A DNA stretch of 64,000 nt from an uncultured Lachnospiraceae bacterium (GTDB lineage Bacteria; Bacillota; Clostridia; Lachnospirales; Lachnospiraceae). Below are positions 26,972 through 36,476 of the stretch, one piece after another; position 1 is the stretch's first letter, and every line of letters starts with the position of its first letter. Below the pieces are notes generated by a model. The model was given only the letters and a program-made list of their open reading frames with translations, did no database searches and was not told the origin of the DNA. The translations under genes and the position numbers were made by a program. Location of the stretch: positions 24,296 through 88,295 of the forward strand of contig CANQRU010000008.1 of NCBI GenBank assembly GCA_947626395.1, in the 5' to 3' direction.

Positions 26972-28354
26972 ATGAAACAGCAGACCCCCAAATTACAGTT
27001 CCGCGGCGGCATCGCATTCTCGCTGGTCCCCGTGGTGATCTACGTATTCTTCTGTGTGGTACTTTTCATCGGATTCAAGGCTTTTAACATGGAGGCGCTG
27101 GCGGTCGGCGGCTTCCTGGCGCTCCTCGTGGGCGGCCTGTTCTGCACCAGCTATTCCGACTTCTGGGACAGCGTCATCGGCGGCATCTCGTCGGTCACGT
27201 CCGTCTCCGTCGTCGTTATCCTTCTGCTGGTGGGCATGTTCAGTCAGCTGATCAAGACCTGCGGTCTGTCCGGCGGCTTCGTATGGATGGCCAACGCCCT
27301 CGGCATGAAGGGCGGGATCTTCGTGGCCTTCACGTTCCTGGCTACCTGCGTTGTCTCGACGGCCACCGGTTCGTCCATCGGCACCATGTTCATCGCGTTC
27401 CCGATCTTCTACCCGGCGGGCCTGATCCTGGGCGCCAATGAAATGTTCATGGCTGGAAGCATTGTGTCCGGCGCGATCTTCGGCGACAACCTGGCGCCGA
27501 TCTCCGACACCACCATCGCCTCCTCGTCCACCCAGCAGTTTAAGGACGGACGTCCGGCGGATATCGGCGGCGTCGTAGCCAGCCGCGTCAAATATTCCGC
27601 GGTGGCGGGGCTTGCGACCATCGTGATCTTCGCTGTCTTCGGCGGCATGGGCGGCACCTATCAGGGCGGCGCCATCGACGCCATCGCCAACCCCATGTCC
27701 CTGATCATGCTGATTCCGGTGGCGGTCATGCTGGCGGTAGCCACCAAGACCCGCAATATTTTCGAGGGGATCCTGGTAGGCTTAGGCCTTGGCACGATCG
27801 TCGGCTTGGCGGCGGGGCTTTTCCCGTTCAGCGCCGTCTTCGCCAATGACGCGGCCAACAACGCGGCCATTGGCTTTCTGATCGACGGCGTCAACGGCAT
27901 CCTGCCCACCTGCGCCCTGGTCATCTCCGTCTTCGGCATCATGGGCGTGTTAAATGACGCCGGGATGCTGAACCTGATCGCCGACAGGATCCTGAAGAGC
28001 AATCTGGCCCAGACCGATTCCGGCGCGGAGCTGATCTGCATGGCCGGCATCGCCCTGACGACGGTGCTTCTGGGCGGCGTCACCAGCGCGTCCATCCTGA
28101 CCTTCGGACCGATTCTCAATAAGATCGGCTCGGCCAAGAACATTCACCCCTACCGCCGCGCCAACCTGCTGGACGGCACCGCCAACAGTCTTCCGGCCAT
28201 CGTGCCGTTCATGAGCGTCTTCGTCTTCATCGGCGCGGCGCTGACCGGCCTGTCGCCGCTTGTCGTGGCGGGCGGAACGATCTACGGCTTCGCGCTGTTC
28301 ATCGTATTCCTGGCCGCGGTCATCACCGGCTGGGGACGGAAGAAAGAAGAGTGA
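26972..28354 (+). CDS. NhaC-family Na+/H+ antiporter-like transporter
   Basis: Polytopic; SGAIFGDNLAPISDTTIASSSTQ, GTANSLPAIVPFMSVFVFIGAAL. Confidence 0.88.
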   Translation: MKQQTPKLQFRGGIAFSLVPVVIYVFFCVVLFIGFKAFNMEALAVGGFLALLVGGLFCTSYSDFWDSVIGGISSVTSVSVVVILLLVGMFSQLIKTCGLSGGFVWMANALGMKGGIFVAFTFLATCVVSTATGSSIGTMFIAFPIFYPAGLILGANEMFMAGSIVSGAIFGDNLAPISDTTIASSSTQQFKDGRPADIGGVVASRVKYSAVAGLATIVIFAVFGGMGGTYQGGAIDAIANPMSLIMLIPVAVMLAVATKTRNIFEGILVGLGLGTIVGLAAGLFPFSAVFANDAANNAAIGFLIDGVNGILPTCALVISVFGIMGVLNDAGMLNLIADRILKSNLAQTDSGAELICMAGIALTTVLLGGVTSASILTFGPILNKIGSAKNIHPYRRANLLDGTANSLPAIVPFMSVFVFIGAALTGLSPLVVAGGTIYGFALFIVFLAAVITGWGRKKEE

Positions 28355-28380
28355 CTCTAAGAAACTTTCCGATTATGAAA

Positions 28381-28414
28381 GCAGCTGTCAGCTGTGAAGG
28401 CAGCTGACAGCTGC
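28381..28414. repeat. Perfect 14-bp inverted repeat (GCAGCTGTCAGCTG-6-CAGCTGACAGCTGC)
   Basis: Direct reading; lies at the end of convergent genes. Confidence 0.9.
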
Positions 28415-28591
28415 CGGAAACGGAGTATCGGTTTCATAGATCGACCGGCATTTGATCTCGAAAATACTGCCGTCCTCAACGGTGATCGTTATCGTATCGT
28501 TCTGATCCTGAACTTCTATGTCCACGATCTCAAGGCTGTCCCATTCATTGACCAGATCAAACAGACAATCCTTAAAATAATTCAGATTCAT
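28388..28591 (-). CDS. Small acidic hypothetical protein (67 aa)
   Basis: ORF with upstream gaaaggagctgaagcg RBS; MNLNYFKDCLFDLVNEWDSLEIVDIEVQDQNDTITITVEDGSIFEIK. Confidence 0.55.
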   Translation of the reverse strand: MNLNYFKDCLFDLVNEWDSLEIVDIEVQDQNDTITITVEDGSIFEIKCRSIYETDTPFPAAVSCLHS

Positions 28592-28770
28592 ATCGCTTCA
28601 GCTCCTTTCCCAATACTTCGGTTCTATGATGTGTTCCTGACGGCGGCCCGGGTCTTTCCCGGTAAACGCGCTGCCTCAGGGTGCATGATATCGACCGGAT
28701 AGGGAGTACACACGCACCATATCATTATATGGTATCCCCTAGTAAAATACAAGGGGAAGGAGTGACACAA

Positions 28771-28989
28771 ATGATAAAATACGATCGGCTATGGGAAACA
28801 ATGCGCCGGAACGGCGTAAGCCAGTATAGACTGATCAAGGACTACGGGATCGATAAAGCGCAGCTGCACAGGATCCGCAAGAATATGGTAGTCAAGACGA
28901 TCATTTTGAATAATCTCTGCTCCATTCTCCACTGCCGGATCGAGGATATCATGGAGTACGTTCCGGATGAAGAGAAAGCAGATCCGTAA
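28771..28989 (+). CDS. Helix-turn-helix (Cro/C1-type) regulator
   Basis: NGVSQYRLIKDYGIDKAQLHRIRKNMVVKTIILNNLCSILHCRIEDIMEYV; RBS ggaaggag. Confidence 0.9.
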   Translation: MIKYDRLWETMRRNGVSQYRLIKDYGIDKAQLHRIRKNMVVKTIILNNLCSILHCRIEDIMEYVPDEEKADP

Positions 28990-29005
28990 AAGATCACAGG
29001 TCTGC

Positions 29006-31624
29006 TCACAGCCATCTTTCCAGCGTTTCCAGGAGTTTCGCAATTTCTACCGGTTTCGCCACATGATCGTTCATGCCGGCCTCATGCGCCCTGCGGATAT
29101 CGTCCGCGAAGGCGTTGGCGCTCATAGCCACGATGGGCATACTTGCGATGTCTTTACGGTCCAGACTGCGGATCGCACGGACCGCTTCATAGCCGTCCAT
29201 GACCGGCATCTGAATATCCATGAAGATCAGATCATAATAGTTAAGAGGACTGCGCTCTACCATTTCCACGGCAATTCTGCCGTTTTCCGCCTGTTCCACC
29301 GCAACGCCGATCACAGAAAGGAGTTCATCCGCGATCTCGCGGTTCAGTTCGTTGTCTTCCACCAGAAGGACGCGTTTCCCGCTGAAATCAGCCTGCTTAA
29401 GAGCTGCAATATCCGCCCGCTGGCGTCCCGCGCCCGTCTCTGATCCGGCTGCAGACGCCGTTAGACCCGCGGCGTCCTGCGCCGCCACATTTTCTCCGGA
29501 TTCCGTCCCGCTTTCCACGATGTGAAGCGGCACATTCACTGTGAACCGGGATCCTTCGCCTATGGTGCTCTCTACCTGAATGTCGCCGTTCATCATCCGG
29601 ACGATATTCCGCGTGATCGCCATTCCGAGACCGGTTCCTTCTACCTCACGGCTGGCCGAGCTGTCAGCCCGCGTGAACGGATCGAAAATAGTCTTAAGAA
29701 ATTCCTCATCCATGCCGATGCCGGTATCCTGGCAGACGAATTCATAGGAAGTCATCCCTGACGCGCAGATCCCGCATTCCCGCACGGAGAAGGTGATCGT
29801 TCCGCCTTTCGGCGTGAATTTGACCGCGTTGCCAAGGATATTTACCAGAACCTGCCGCAGCCGCAGCGTATCGCCGGACAGGCGGCTGTGGACGATATCG
29901 GATACCTGTATATTCAGCGTCTGGTTCCGGCTGTCTGTCTGCGACTGGATGATCGTGCGGATGCTCTCGATCAGTTCCTGCATCTCGAACGGCTCTTCCG
30001 AGAGCGTCACCTTGCCGCTCTCAATCTTCGACATATCCAGCACATCGTTGATCAGCGCCAGCAGGTGGCGGCTGGAGATCGTGATCTTGTCCAGACAGTC
30101 GTTCAGCCGGTCTTTATCATCCAGATGCATCAGCGCCACGGCCGTCATGCCTATGATGGCGTTCATCGGCGTGCGGATATCATGGGACATCCGGGCCAGG
30201 AAATCGGATTTGGCCTGGTTGGCCGCTTCCGCTGCCGCGGAAGCGTTCTTAAGAGCTGTGCGGATCTGCTGCTCCTGCTCTTTCAGGGCCGTCACATCCT
30301 GGATCGCGTACAGAAGCCGTACGGGAACGCCGTTCTTCCGCTTCAGGCAGAGTACAGAAATATTCTCCCAGCGGTGACCTTCCGTGTCGATCTCATATTC
30401 CCACTGCAGGTAAGGCACATCTTCGGTCAGGTGTTTCTGCACATATTCCCCGGAGATCAGCACGCTCATTTTCTCGCCGTTTGGGCCGTCCGACAGATAA
30501 TGGGCGTCCAGATAGCGGATCAGGTCGGAGTACTTGCCGGTTTCCGGCGCGGAGGTGCCTTTACTTTCCAGATATTCGTAAGTGTCCTTCTCGAGATCCA
30601 CCAGCGCAAAGCGGGTGAACAGAAGCGTCGCCGCGTCCACGATCCGCGAGATCTCCTGGTTTTCGGAAACCAGCTGTTTCTTCTGGTACCGGTTCTTCAG
30701 GACGAGATAGAGAACATAGCACAAAAACGCGATGATCAGCCGGATCTCCAGCCAGATTCCCGCGGAGTTCGCCTGGCGGGACATATCCTTCGTCAGAGAG
30801 GACGGAAAATACTGTACCAGCATCCATTCGCCGTCCTTCAGCGCCGTGATATACGCGCTGCCCGCGCCTTCGGAGCCTTCATAATTAAAGCTGGTCGAGG
30901 TTCCCTGCACGAGCGCCAATACCAGCTTGTGCTGGTCGGCGTCCGACAGCTGGTTCCGGGATGTCAGCGATTCCAGGAGATTCTCAGGATCGGAATCGTC
31001 GCCCGCGGAAATGATCACATTGCCGTTGCGCTCCAGCAGATAGCTGGAAGCCTGCACGCCGAAATAACTGGACGTCAGGATATCGTAGACTGTGTCCCCG
31101 CGCAGGATCCCGCTGAGCACGCCGATGATCTCATTTTCATAATAAAACGGAGAATAGAAGATCAGCAGTGTCTCGTTAGTGATCCTGGAGTTGTAGACCA
31201 CGCACTTGCCGCTGTTGCCGGCCATTCCGTCCAGGAAATATTCCCGGTCCGACAGATCCGCGGTCCTTCCGTCCGCCGTCAGGTCGATTCCGTCCCGGGA
31301 AATGAATTCCACGTAATCGAAGGTCGACCGGTCGATCATATCCTGGAGCATCTCCGAGTCTACCACCGGTTCCGGCATTGTCGTGCCATAAAGGCTGCCC
31401 ATGATCTCAACGCTGCTCTGGGCCATGCTGATCAGGTCGTTGATGCGGTTGCCGGTCTGTTCCGTCACCGATTCGATGAAGCTGTTGTTCTGTTCCAGGA
31501 TCCGCTGGTTGTTGCTCCGTATGAACGAGGCAAATGAGAACGCAATGAACAGAAGGATTGCGCCGACAAACAGGATGTCCAGCAGGACGGGGCGGGTATC
31601 TTTTTTCATGGTCTGGTCTTTCAT
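29006..31624 (-). CDS. Hybrid sensor histidine kinase (Cache-like sensor, PAS-like, HK, REC)
   Basis: MSHDIRTPMNAIIGMTAVA; GTGLGMAITRNIV; LIFMDIQMPVMDGYEAVRAIR. Confidence 0.93.
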   Translation of the reverse strand: MKDQTMKKDTRPVLLDILFVGAILLFIAFSFASFIRSNNQRILEQNNSFIESVTEQTGNRINDLISMAQSSVEIMGSLYGTTMPEPVVDSEMLQDMIDRSTFDYVEFISRDGIDLTADGRTADLSDREYFLDGMAGNSGKCVVYNSRITNETLLIFYSPFYYENEIIGVLSGILRGDTVYDILTSSYFGVQASSYLLERNGNVIISAGDDSDPENLLESLTSRNQLSDADQHKLVLALVQGTSTSFNYEGSEGAGSAYITALKDGEWMLVQYFPSSLTKDMSRQANSAGIWLEIRLIIAFLCYVLYLVLKNRYQKKQLVSENQEISRIVDAATLLFTRFALVDLEKDTYEYLESKGTSAPETGKYSDLIRYLDAHYLSDGPNGEKMSVLISGEYVQKHLTEDVPYLQWEYEIDTEGHRWENISVLCLKRKNGVPVRLLYAIQDVTALKEQEQQIRTALKNASAAAEAANQAKSDFLARMSHDIRTPMNAIIGMTAVALMHLDDKDRLNDCLDKITISSRHLLALINDVLDMSKIESGKVTLSEEPFEMQELIESIRTIIQSQTDSRNQTLNIQVSDIVHSRLSGDTLRLRQVLVNILGNAVKFTPKGGTITFSVRECGICASGMTSYEFVCQDTGIGMDEEFLKTIFDPFTRADSSASREVEGTGLGMAITRNIVRMMNGDIQVESTIGEGSRFTVNVPLHIVESGTESGENVAAQDAAGLTASAAGSETGAGRQRADIAALKQADFSGKRVLLVEDNELNREIADELLSVIGVAVEQAENGRIAVEMVERSPLNYYDLIFMDIQMPVMDGYEAVRAIRSLDRKDIASMPIVAMSANAFADDIRRAHEAGMNDHVAKPVEIAKLLETLERWL

Positions 31625-31947
31625 TCTCTATCTTTCCTACCTATATTGGATGCGGTTCTGCGGCACGCGGTTCAAAGGCGGCGGACGGCCGGCCGGAAAG
31701 GCGGCAGATGTCGGAATGGCTTCGGACTGTCCGGGTTCCGCCGGTCTGAAACAGCGTGTATTCTGATTATAGAACATCCGTCTGATATTTGCAATGCTAT
31801 AATGCCGGATCCGGGTTTGCCGGATGGTTCCGCGGCTGGTGATTGCATTTTTAAGGAATTCGTAGTAAACTGCATTTAATCGGGTATTTTACTGACTATG
31901 CGGACAGTACGGAGACGATCGATTCAGAAACACGGAGGTGAAGGAAG

Positions 31948-33651
31948 ATGAAATTTTCGGAAATGCAGTACACCCGTCCTGATATGGATGAACTGAAGAA
32001 GGAATGTGAGGCATTGATCAGCCGGCTGAAAGCGGCGGAGAGCTATGGCGAGGCCCGCGGGGCGTTTCTTGAGAAAGAGAATCTGGAGGCGGAGATCTCC
32101 ACCCAGGAGACGCTGGCCCATGTGCGTCATTCCATCGACACGCGCGACCGGTTCTACGACGACGAGGCCCATTTCTGGAACGCGGCGCTGCCGGAACTGG
32201 AGGTTTCCATGCAGGAGTGGACGAAAGCGATGCTTGGAAGTCCGTTCCGCGCTGATTTTGAGAAGGAATACGGGAAGCTGATGTTTACGCGGGAGGAGAT
32301 GGCGCTTAAGACGTTCTCACCGGAGATCATTCCGGATCTGCAGCGGGAGAATGAGCTGGTGCAGGAGTACGAGAAGCTCCTGGCGTCGGCGCAGATCCCC
32401 TTCGAAGGCGGCGTCTACACCCTGTCCCAGCTGTCGCCGTTTAAGACGTCGCCCGACGACGCGGTGCGTCTGGCGGCCTGGAAGGCGGAAGGGCAGTGGT
32501 ATAAGGAGCATCAGGACAAGATGGACGAGATCTACGACCAGTTAGTCCATCTGCGGGACAGCATGGGGAAGAAGCTGGGTTATGAGGGCTACACGACGCT
32601 TGGCTATTACCGTATGGGCCGCGAGTGCTACACGAAGGAAGACGTAGAGAAATTCCGCGAGGCGGTGCGGCGTTATCTGGTGCCGGTGGCGGCGTCCATC
32701 TATGAAGCCCAGGCGAAACGGCTGGGAAAGGAATATCCCATGGACTACGCCGACAACGCCCTGCATTTCCGGTCCGGCAATCCCAAACCGCAGGGGACGC
32801 CGGATGAGATCCTGGCTCAGGGCCTGAAATTTTATGATGAACTGTCTCCGGAGACCGGACGTTTCTTCCATATGATGGTGGACAACGAGCTTCTGGATGT
32901 GCTGAGCACCGAGGGCAAGCAGAGCGGCGGCTACTGCACCGGTATCCAGAAATACGGCGTGCCGTTCATTTTCGCCAATTTTAACGGAACGCAGCATGAT
33001 GTGGAGGTCGTCACCCACGAGGCGGGCCACGCGTTCGCGTATTATATGAACCGCGACCGGGTGCCGTCGTCCTACACCTGGCCCGGCATGGAGGCCTGCG
33101 AGGTTCATTCCATGTCCATGGAATTCATGTCGTGGCCGTGGGCGGAAGGCTTTTTCGGGCCGGATACCCGTAAGTTCTATTACAGCCATTTAACGGGGGC
33201 GCTGACATTTATCCCCTACGGCACGCTGGTGGACCATTTCCAGCATGTGGTGTACGAGAAGCCGGATATGACGCCGGCGGAGCGGCATGCGGTCTGGAAG
33301 GAACTGTCGGGCGTGTATATGCCGTGGGCGAAGCTGGACGGGCAGATCCCGTTCTACGGCGACGGCGAGGCGTGGCAGCGGCAGCACCATATCTATTCGA
33401 GTCCCTTCTATTATATCGATTACTGTCTGGCGCAGACCGTGTCCCTGCAGTTCTGGGCGCTGATCCAGAAAGACCGGAAGCTGGCCTGGGAGCGCTATAT
33501 GGCGTACACGAAGCAGGGCGGCAGCAGGGTGTTCACGGATCTTCTGGCGGAAGCGGGACTGGCCAGTCCCTTCGGGGCGGACTGCCTGCGGGACGTCTGC
33601 GAGGAGGCGCGGCAGTGGCTGGAAGAGTATGATCTGGGGGACGTGCGCTGA
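31948..33651 (+). CDS. M3-family oligoendopeptidase
   Basis: VVTHEAGHAFAYYMN (HExxH-type HEAGH); M3 family architecture. Confidence 0.94.
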   Translation: MKFSEMQYTRPDMDELKKECEALISRLKAAESYGEARGAFLEKENLEAEISTQETLAHVRHSIDTRDRFYDDEAHFWNAALPELEVSMQEWTKAMLGSPFRADFEKEYGKLMFTREEMALKTFSPEIIPDLQRENELVQEYEKLLASAQIPFEGGVYTLSQLSPFKTSPDDAVRLAAWKAEGQWYKEHQDKMDEIYDQLVHLRDSMGKKLGYEGYTTLGYYRMGRECYTKEDVEKFREAVRRYLVPVAASIYEAQAKRLGKEYPMDYADNALHFRSGNPKPQGTPDEILAQGLKFYDELSPETGRFFHMMVDNELLDVLSTEGKQSGGYCTGIQKYGVPFIFANFNGTQHDVEVVTHEAGHAFAYYMNRDRVPSSYTWPGMEACEVHSMSMEFMSWPWAEGFFGPDTRKFYYSHLTGALTFIPYGTLVDHFQHVVYEKPDMTPAERHAVWKELSGVYMPWAKLDGQIPFYGDGEAWQRQHHIYSSPFYYIDYCLAQTVSLQFWALIQKDRKLAWERYMAYTKQGGSRVFTDLLAEAGLASPFGADCLRDVCEEARQWLEEYDLGDVR

Positions 33652-33748
33652 GACTGGCTGGGCGGCTGATCAGCCTCGGGTTGTAGCCCTTACAAGACAT
33701 TGTATGTAATAAAAACCACGAAAACGGCGAAAATCCTGCGATTTCCGA

Positions 33749-33777
33749 TTGACATCAGCACAATAAAGCGGTAAAAT
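33749..33777 (+). promoter_or_regulatory. Promoter of opp operon
   Basis: TTGACA-17-TAAAAT. Confidence 0.65.
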
Positions 33778-33943
33778 ATAACCTAGTCTTTTGGCGGCGG
33801 AGGTTTGTTTATCCCGGACGGACAGACAGACCCCCGCTGACGGGGACTTCAAAAACAGTATCATGCAGCGCACTTGGGCTGGTGCGGGACTGATGAACGG
33901 GTCTTACATAGCATAGTTTTATAGAAAAAGAGGAGGAAAAACA

Positions 33944-36238
33944 ATGAAAAAAGCAAACAAAGTGCTGGCCATGGTCCTTTCTGCGGCTATGGTAGCATCT
34001 CTGGCGGCTTGCGGCGGCGGCAGCGGTTCCACCGAGACCACAGCAGCGCCGGCAGAGACGACTACTGCAGCGGCGGCTGAGACTACAGCGGCACCGGCGG
34101 AGACCACAGCACCGGCTGCGGAAGACGACGGAACTCTGATGGCTGACGTCAACACGCAGGACGCCATCGATGTAGAGGCGGAGAGCGAGACATCCGACGC
34201 CCTTTACGATGAGATCTTCGGCGAGTATGTCGAGCATTACGAGAAGGCCCTCGCTGTCGGCGACCAGGGCGAGCGTCTTGGCCTGATGGCGATCGCTGAG
34301 GCGAAGCTTCTGGAGACGGGCGTTGTGCTTCCGTATCAGAACAACGCCGGCAACTACGCGATCAGCCGCATCATCCCGCGTTTCGGTGCTACCGTATCAT
34401 GGGGCATGGACGGCGATTACCGTGTTTATAAAAGCGCTCTGATCGCCGACCGTATCCTTACTCCCGACGAGCGTGCCGCGTTCACCGCGAAGTGGAGCGA
34501 GTGCGCAACCGCCGACGAGTACATCGAGTACGTAAAGCAGTGGTGCGAGGAGAACGATGTGACCCTTCAGAACACCTACACCACGACCTATACTTCCGGT
34601 TATGAGCCCGATGTGTGGGATACCCTTTCCACCAACAAGACGGCTGTCGGCGGCCCTCTTTCCTATACCTGGGAAGGTCTGCTGGCTTATGACGCCAAGA
34701 ACATCCAGCAGCCCGCTCTGGCTGAGAGCTGGGAGAAGTCCGAGGATGGTACGGTTTACACATTCCATATCCGTCTGGGTATGCAGTGGGTTACCTACCA
34801 GGGCACCCCGATCACCGAGGTCAAGGCTGACGACTGGGTAGCTTCCGTACAGCATGCTGCTGACTGCGGCGGTGCCCTCTCCAGCGTTATCTCCCCGATC
34901 GTGAACCTGGATGAGTATGTTTCCGGTGAGATCACTGACTTTGACGAGGTCGGTATCAAGGCTCTTGACGACTACACCCTGGAGGTTACTCTGAAGGAGA
35001 TGACTCCGTGGTTCGAGACCGTTCTTGGCTACAGCGCAATGGCTCCTCTGTGCCGTGAGTACTACACCTCTCAGGGCGGTAAGTTCGGCGCCGAGTTCGA
35101 CAGCTCTGCCGCTGACTACACCTACGGCTCTGACCCGCAGCACATCGCTTACTGCGGTCCTTACCTGATCAGCAACTGGACCTATCAGAACACGATCGCT
35201 TACACGAAGAACCCGTACTACTGGAACGCTGACAATGTGACCCTGGACACCATCACCTACATCTACAACGATGGTACGGATCCTCTGTTCGGATGGAACG
35301 CATTCCTGGACGGCACGCTGAACGGCGGCATCGGCCTTGGTTCCGCTGCTCTTGAGCAGGCGAAGGCTGTTACTGTTCCGGATGATCCTGATGGCAAGAC
35401 CTACTTTGAGAAGTACGCTTACGTAGTTCTTGAGGACGACACCTCCTTCCTGAACTGGGTGAACGTGAACCGTTACGCTTACGCGAACTTCAACGACGAG
35501 TCCGTCATGCGTTCTCCGCAGACGGTTACCCAGGCTGAGCGTACAGCCGCTGCGAAGCTGAATCATAACTTCCGTATGGCTCTGGCTTACGCCCGTGACC
35601 GCGGCACCTCCAACGCCGCCAGCGTCGGCGAGGATCTGAAGTACGCTTCCCTGACCAACTCTTATGTGCCGGGCAGCTTCATCGTTGCCGCTAACGAGTT
35701 CACTGTTGATATCAACGGCACTGCCACCACATTCCCGGCAGGCACATTCTACGGCGAGGTTCTTCAGGCTCAGCTGACCGCTGACGGATATCCCATGAAG
35801 GTCTGGGATCCGGAAGGCAATGACGGCGCAGGCGCAAGCTACGGCTTCGACGGCTGGTATCTCCCCGAAGAGGCAGCCAAGTGCATGGACGCCGCTGTTG
35901 AGGAACTGGCAGCTCAGGGCATCGAGGTTTCCGCTGAGAACCCGATCTACCTTGACTGGTGCTACCGTGACTACAGCACGATCGGTGCTGCTATGGACCA
36001 GGCTACGAAGCAGTCCATCGAGGAAGCTCTGGGCGGACGGGTTATCATTAACCTGGTCTCCTCTGAGGGCGATTCCAACAACGTATCCTATGCCGCTTAC
36101 ATGGGCGACTATGGTTATCAGTTCAACTTCGACTTCGGCGGAAGCTCCGGATGGGGCCCCGACTACGGCGACGCGCAGACTTACCTTGACACCATGCTGC
36201 CGACCGGCGGTATGATGCAGAACGTAGGTCTCTGGTGA
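33944..36238 (+). CDS. ABC transporter substrate-binding lipoprotein (SBP family 5/OppA-like), extended N-terminal region
   Basis: Lipobox SLAACGGG; PALAESWEKSEDGTVYTFHIRLGMQW; KNPYYWNADNVTLDTITYIY. Confidence 0.94.
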   Translation: MKKANKVLAMVLSAAMVASLAACGGGSGSTETTAAPAETTTAAAAETTAAPAETTAPAAEDDGTLMADVNTQDAIDVEAESETSDALYDEIFGEYVEHYEKALAVGDQGERLGLMAIAEAKLLETGVVLPYQNNAGNYAISRIIPRFGATVSWGMDGDYRVYKSALIADRILTPDERAAFTAKWSECATADEYIEYVKQWCEENDVTLQNTYTTTYTSGYEPDVWDTLSTNKTAVGGPLSYTWEGLLAYDAKNIQQPALAESWEKSEDGTVYTFHIRLGMQWVTYQGTPITEVKADDWVASVQHAADCGGALSSVISPIVNLDEYVSGEITDFDEVGIKALDDYTLEVTLKEMTPWFETVLGYSAMAPLCREYYTSQGGKFGAEFDSSAADYTYGSDPQHIAYCGPYLISNWTYQNTIAYTKNPYYWNADNVTLDTITYIYNDGTDPLFGWNAFLDGTLNGGIGLGSAALEQAKAVTVPDDPDGKTYFEKYAYVVLEDDTSFLNWVNVNRYAYANFNDESVMRSPQTVTQAERTAAAKLNHNFRMALAYARDRGTSNAASVGEDLKYASLTNSYVPGSFIVAANEFTVDINGTATTFPAGTFYGEVLQAQLTADGYPMKVWDPEGNDGAGASYGFDGWYLPEEAAKCMDAAVEELAAQGIEVSAENPIYLDWCYRDYSTIGAAMDQATKQSIEEALGGRVIINLVSSEGDSNNVSYAAYMGDYGYQFNFDFGGSSGWGPDYGDAQTYLDTMLPTGGMMQNVGLW

Positions 36239-36273
36239 TGAACCTCTTGCGTTCGCAGGAAATCTAAGCTGAC

Positions 36274-36305
36274 GAGAGGGGGCGGGCAATCCTCGCCCCC
36301 TTCTC
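36274..36305 (+). terminator. Hairpin after substrate-binding protein
   Basis: GAGAGGGGGCGGGCAATCCTCGCCCCCTTCTC. Confidence 0.7.
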
Positions 36306-36307
36306 AT

Positions 36308-36440
36308 ATTACGTCAGTACGCGGGAAAGAGCGCCGGCGGCGCGCTTTCCGTATTTTGTTAGCAGGCAGAAAAGGGTGCCGGCGTCGCGCTTCTGCATTA
36401 CGTCGGTAGGAAGAGAAACTGTCAGTGGCGGGTTCTCTGC
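36308..36440. repeat. 3 tandem 44-45-bp units of dispersed palindromic repeat between oppA-like and oppB-like genes
   Basis: Units 36308-36352, 36353-36396, 36397-36440; arms GGAAAG/CTTTCC, GCAGAA/TTCTGC, GAGAA/TTCTC. Confidence 0.88.
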
Positions 36441-36476
36441 ATTTCCCGAATAAATGAGAGGGCAGAGTGGTGACAT

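Noticed and set aside
29888-31537. 549-aa plus-strand ORF opposite the hybrid histidine kinase
   Set aside because: Antisense of a well-supported kinase; no RBS or domain motifs
34397-36307. 636-aa minus-strand ORF opposite the substrate-binding protein
   Set aside because: Shadow ORF: the plus strand encodes a clear SBP with lipobox and RBS; the antisense translation has no recognisable domain
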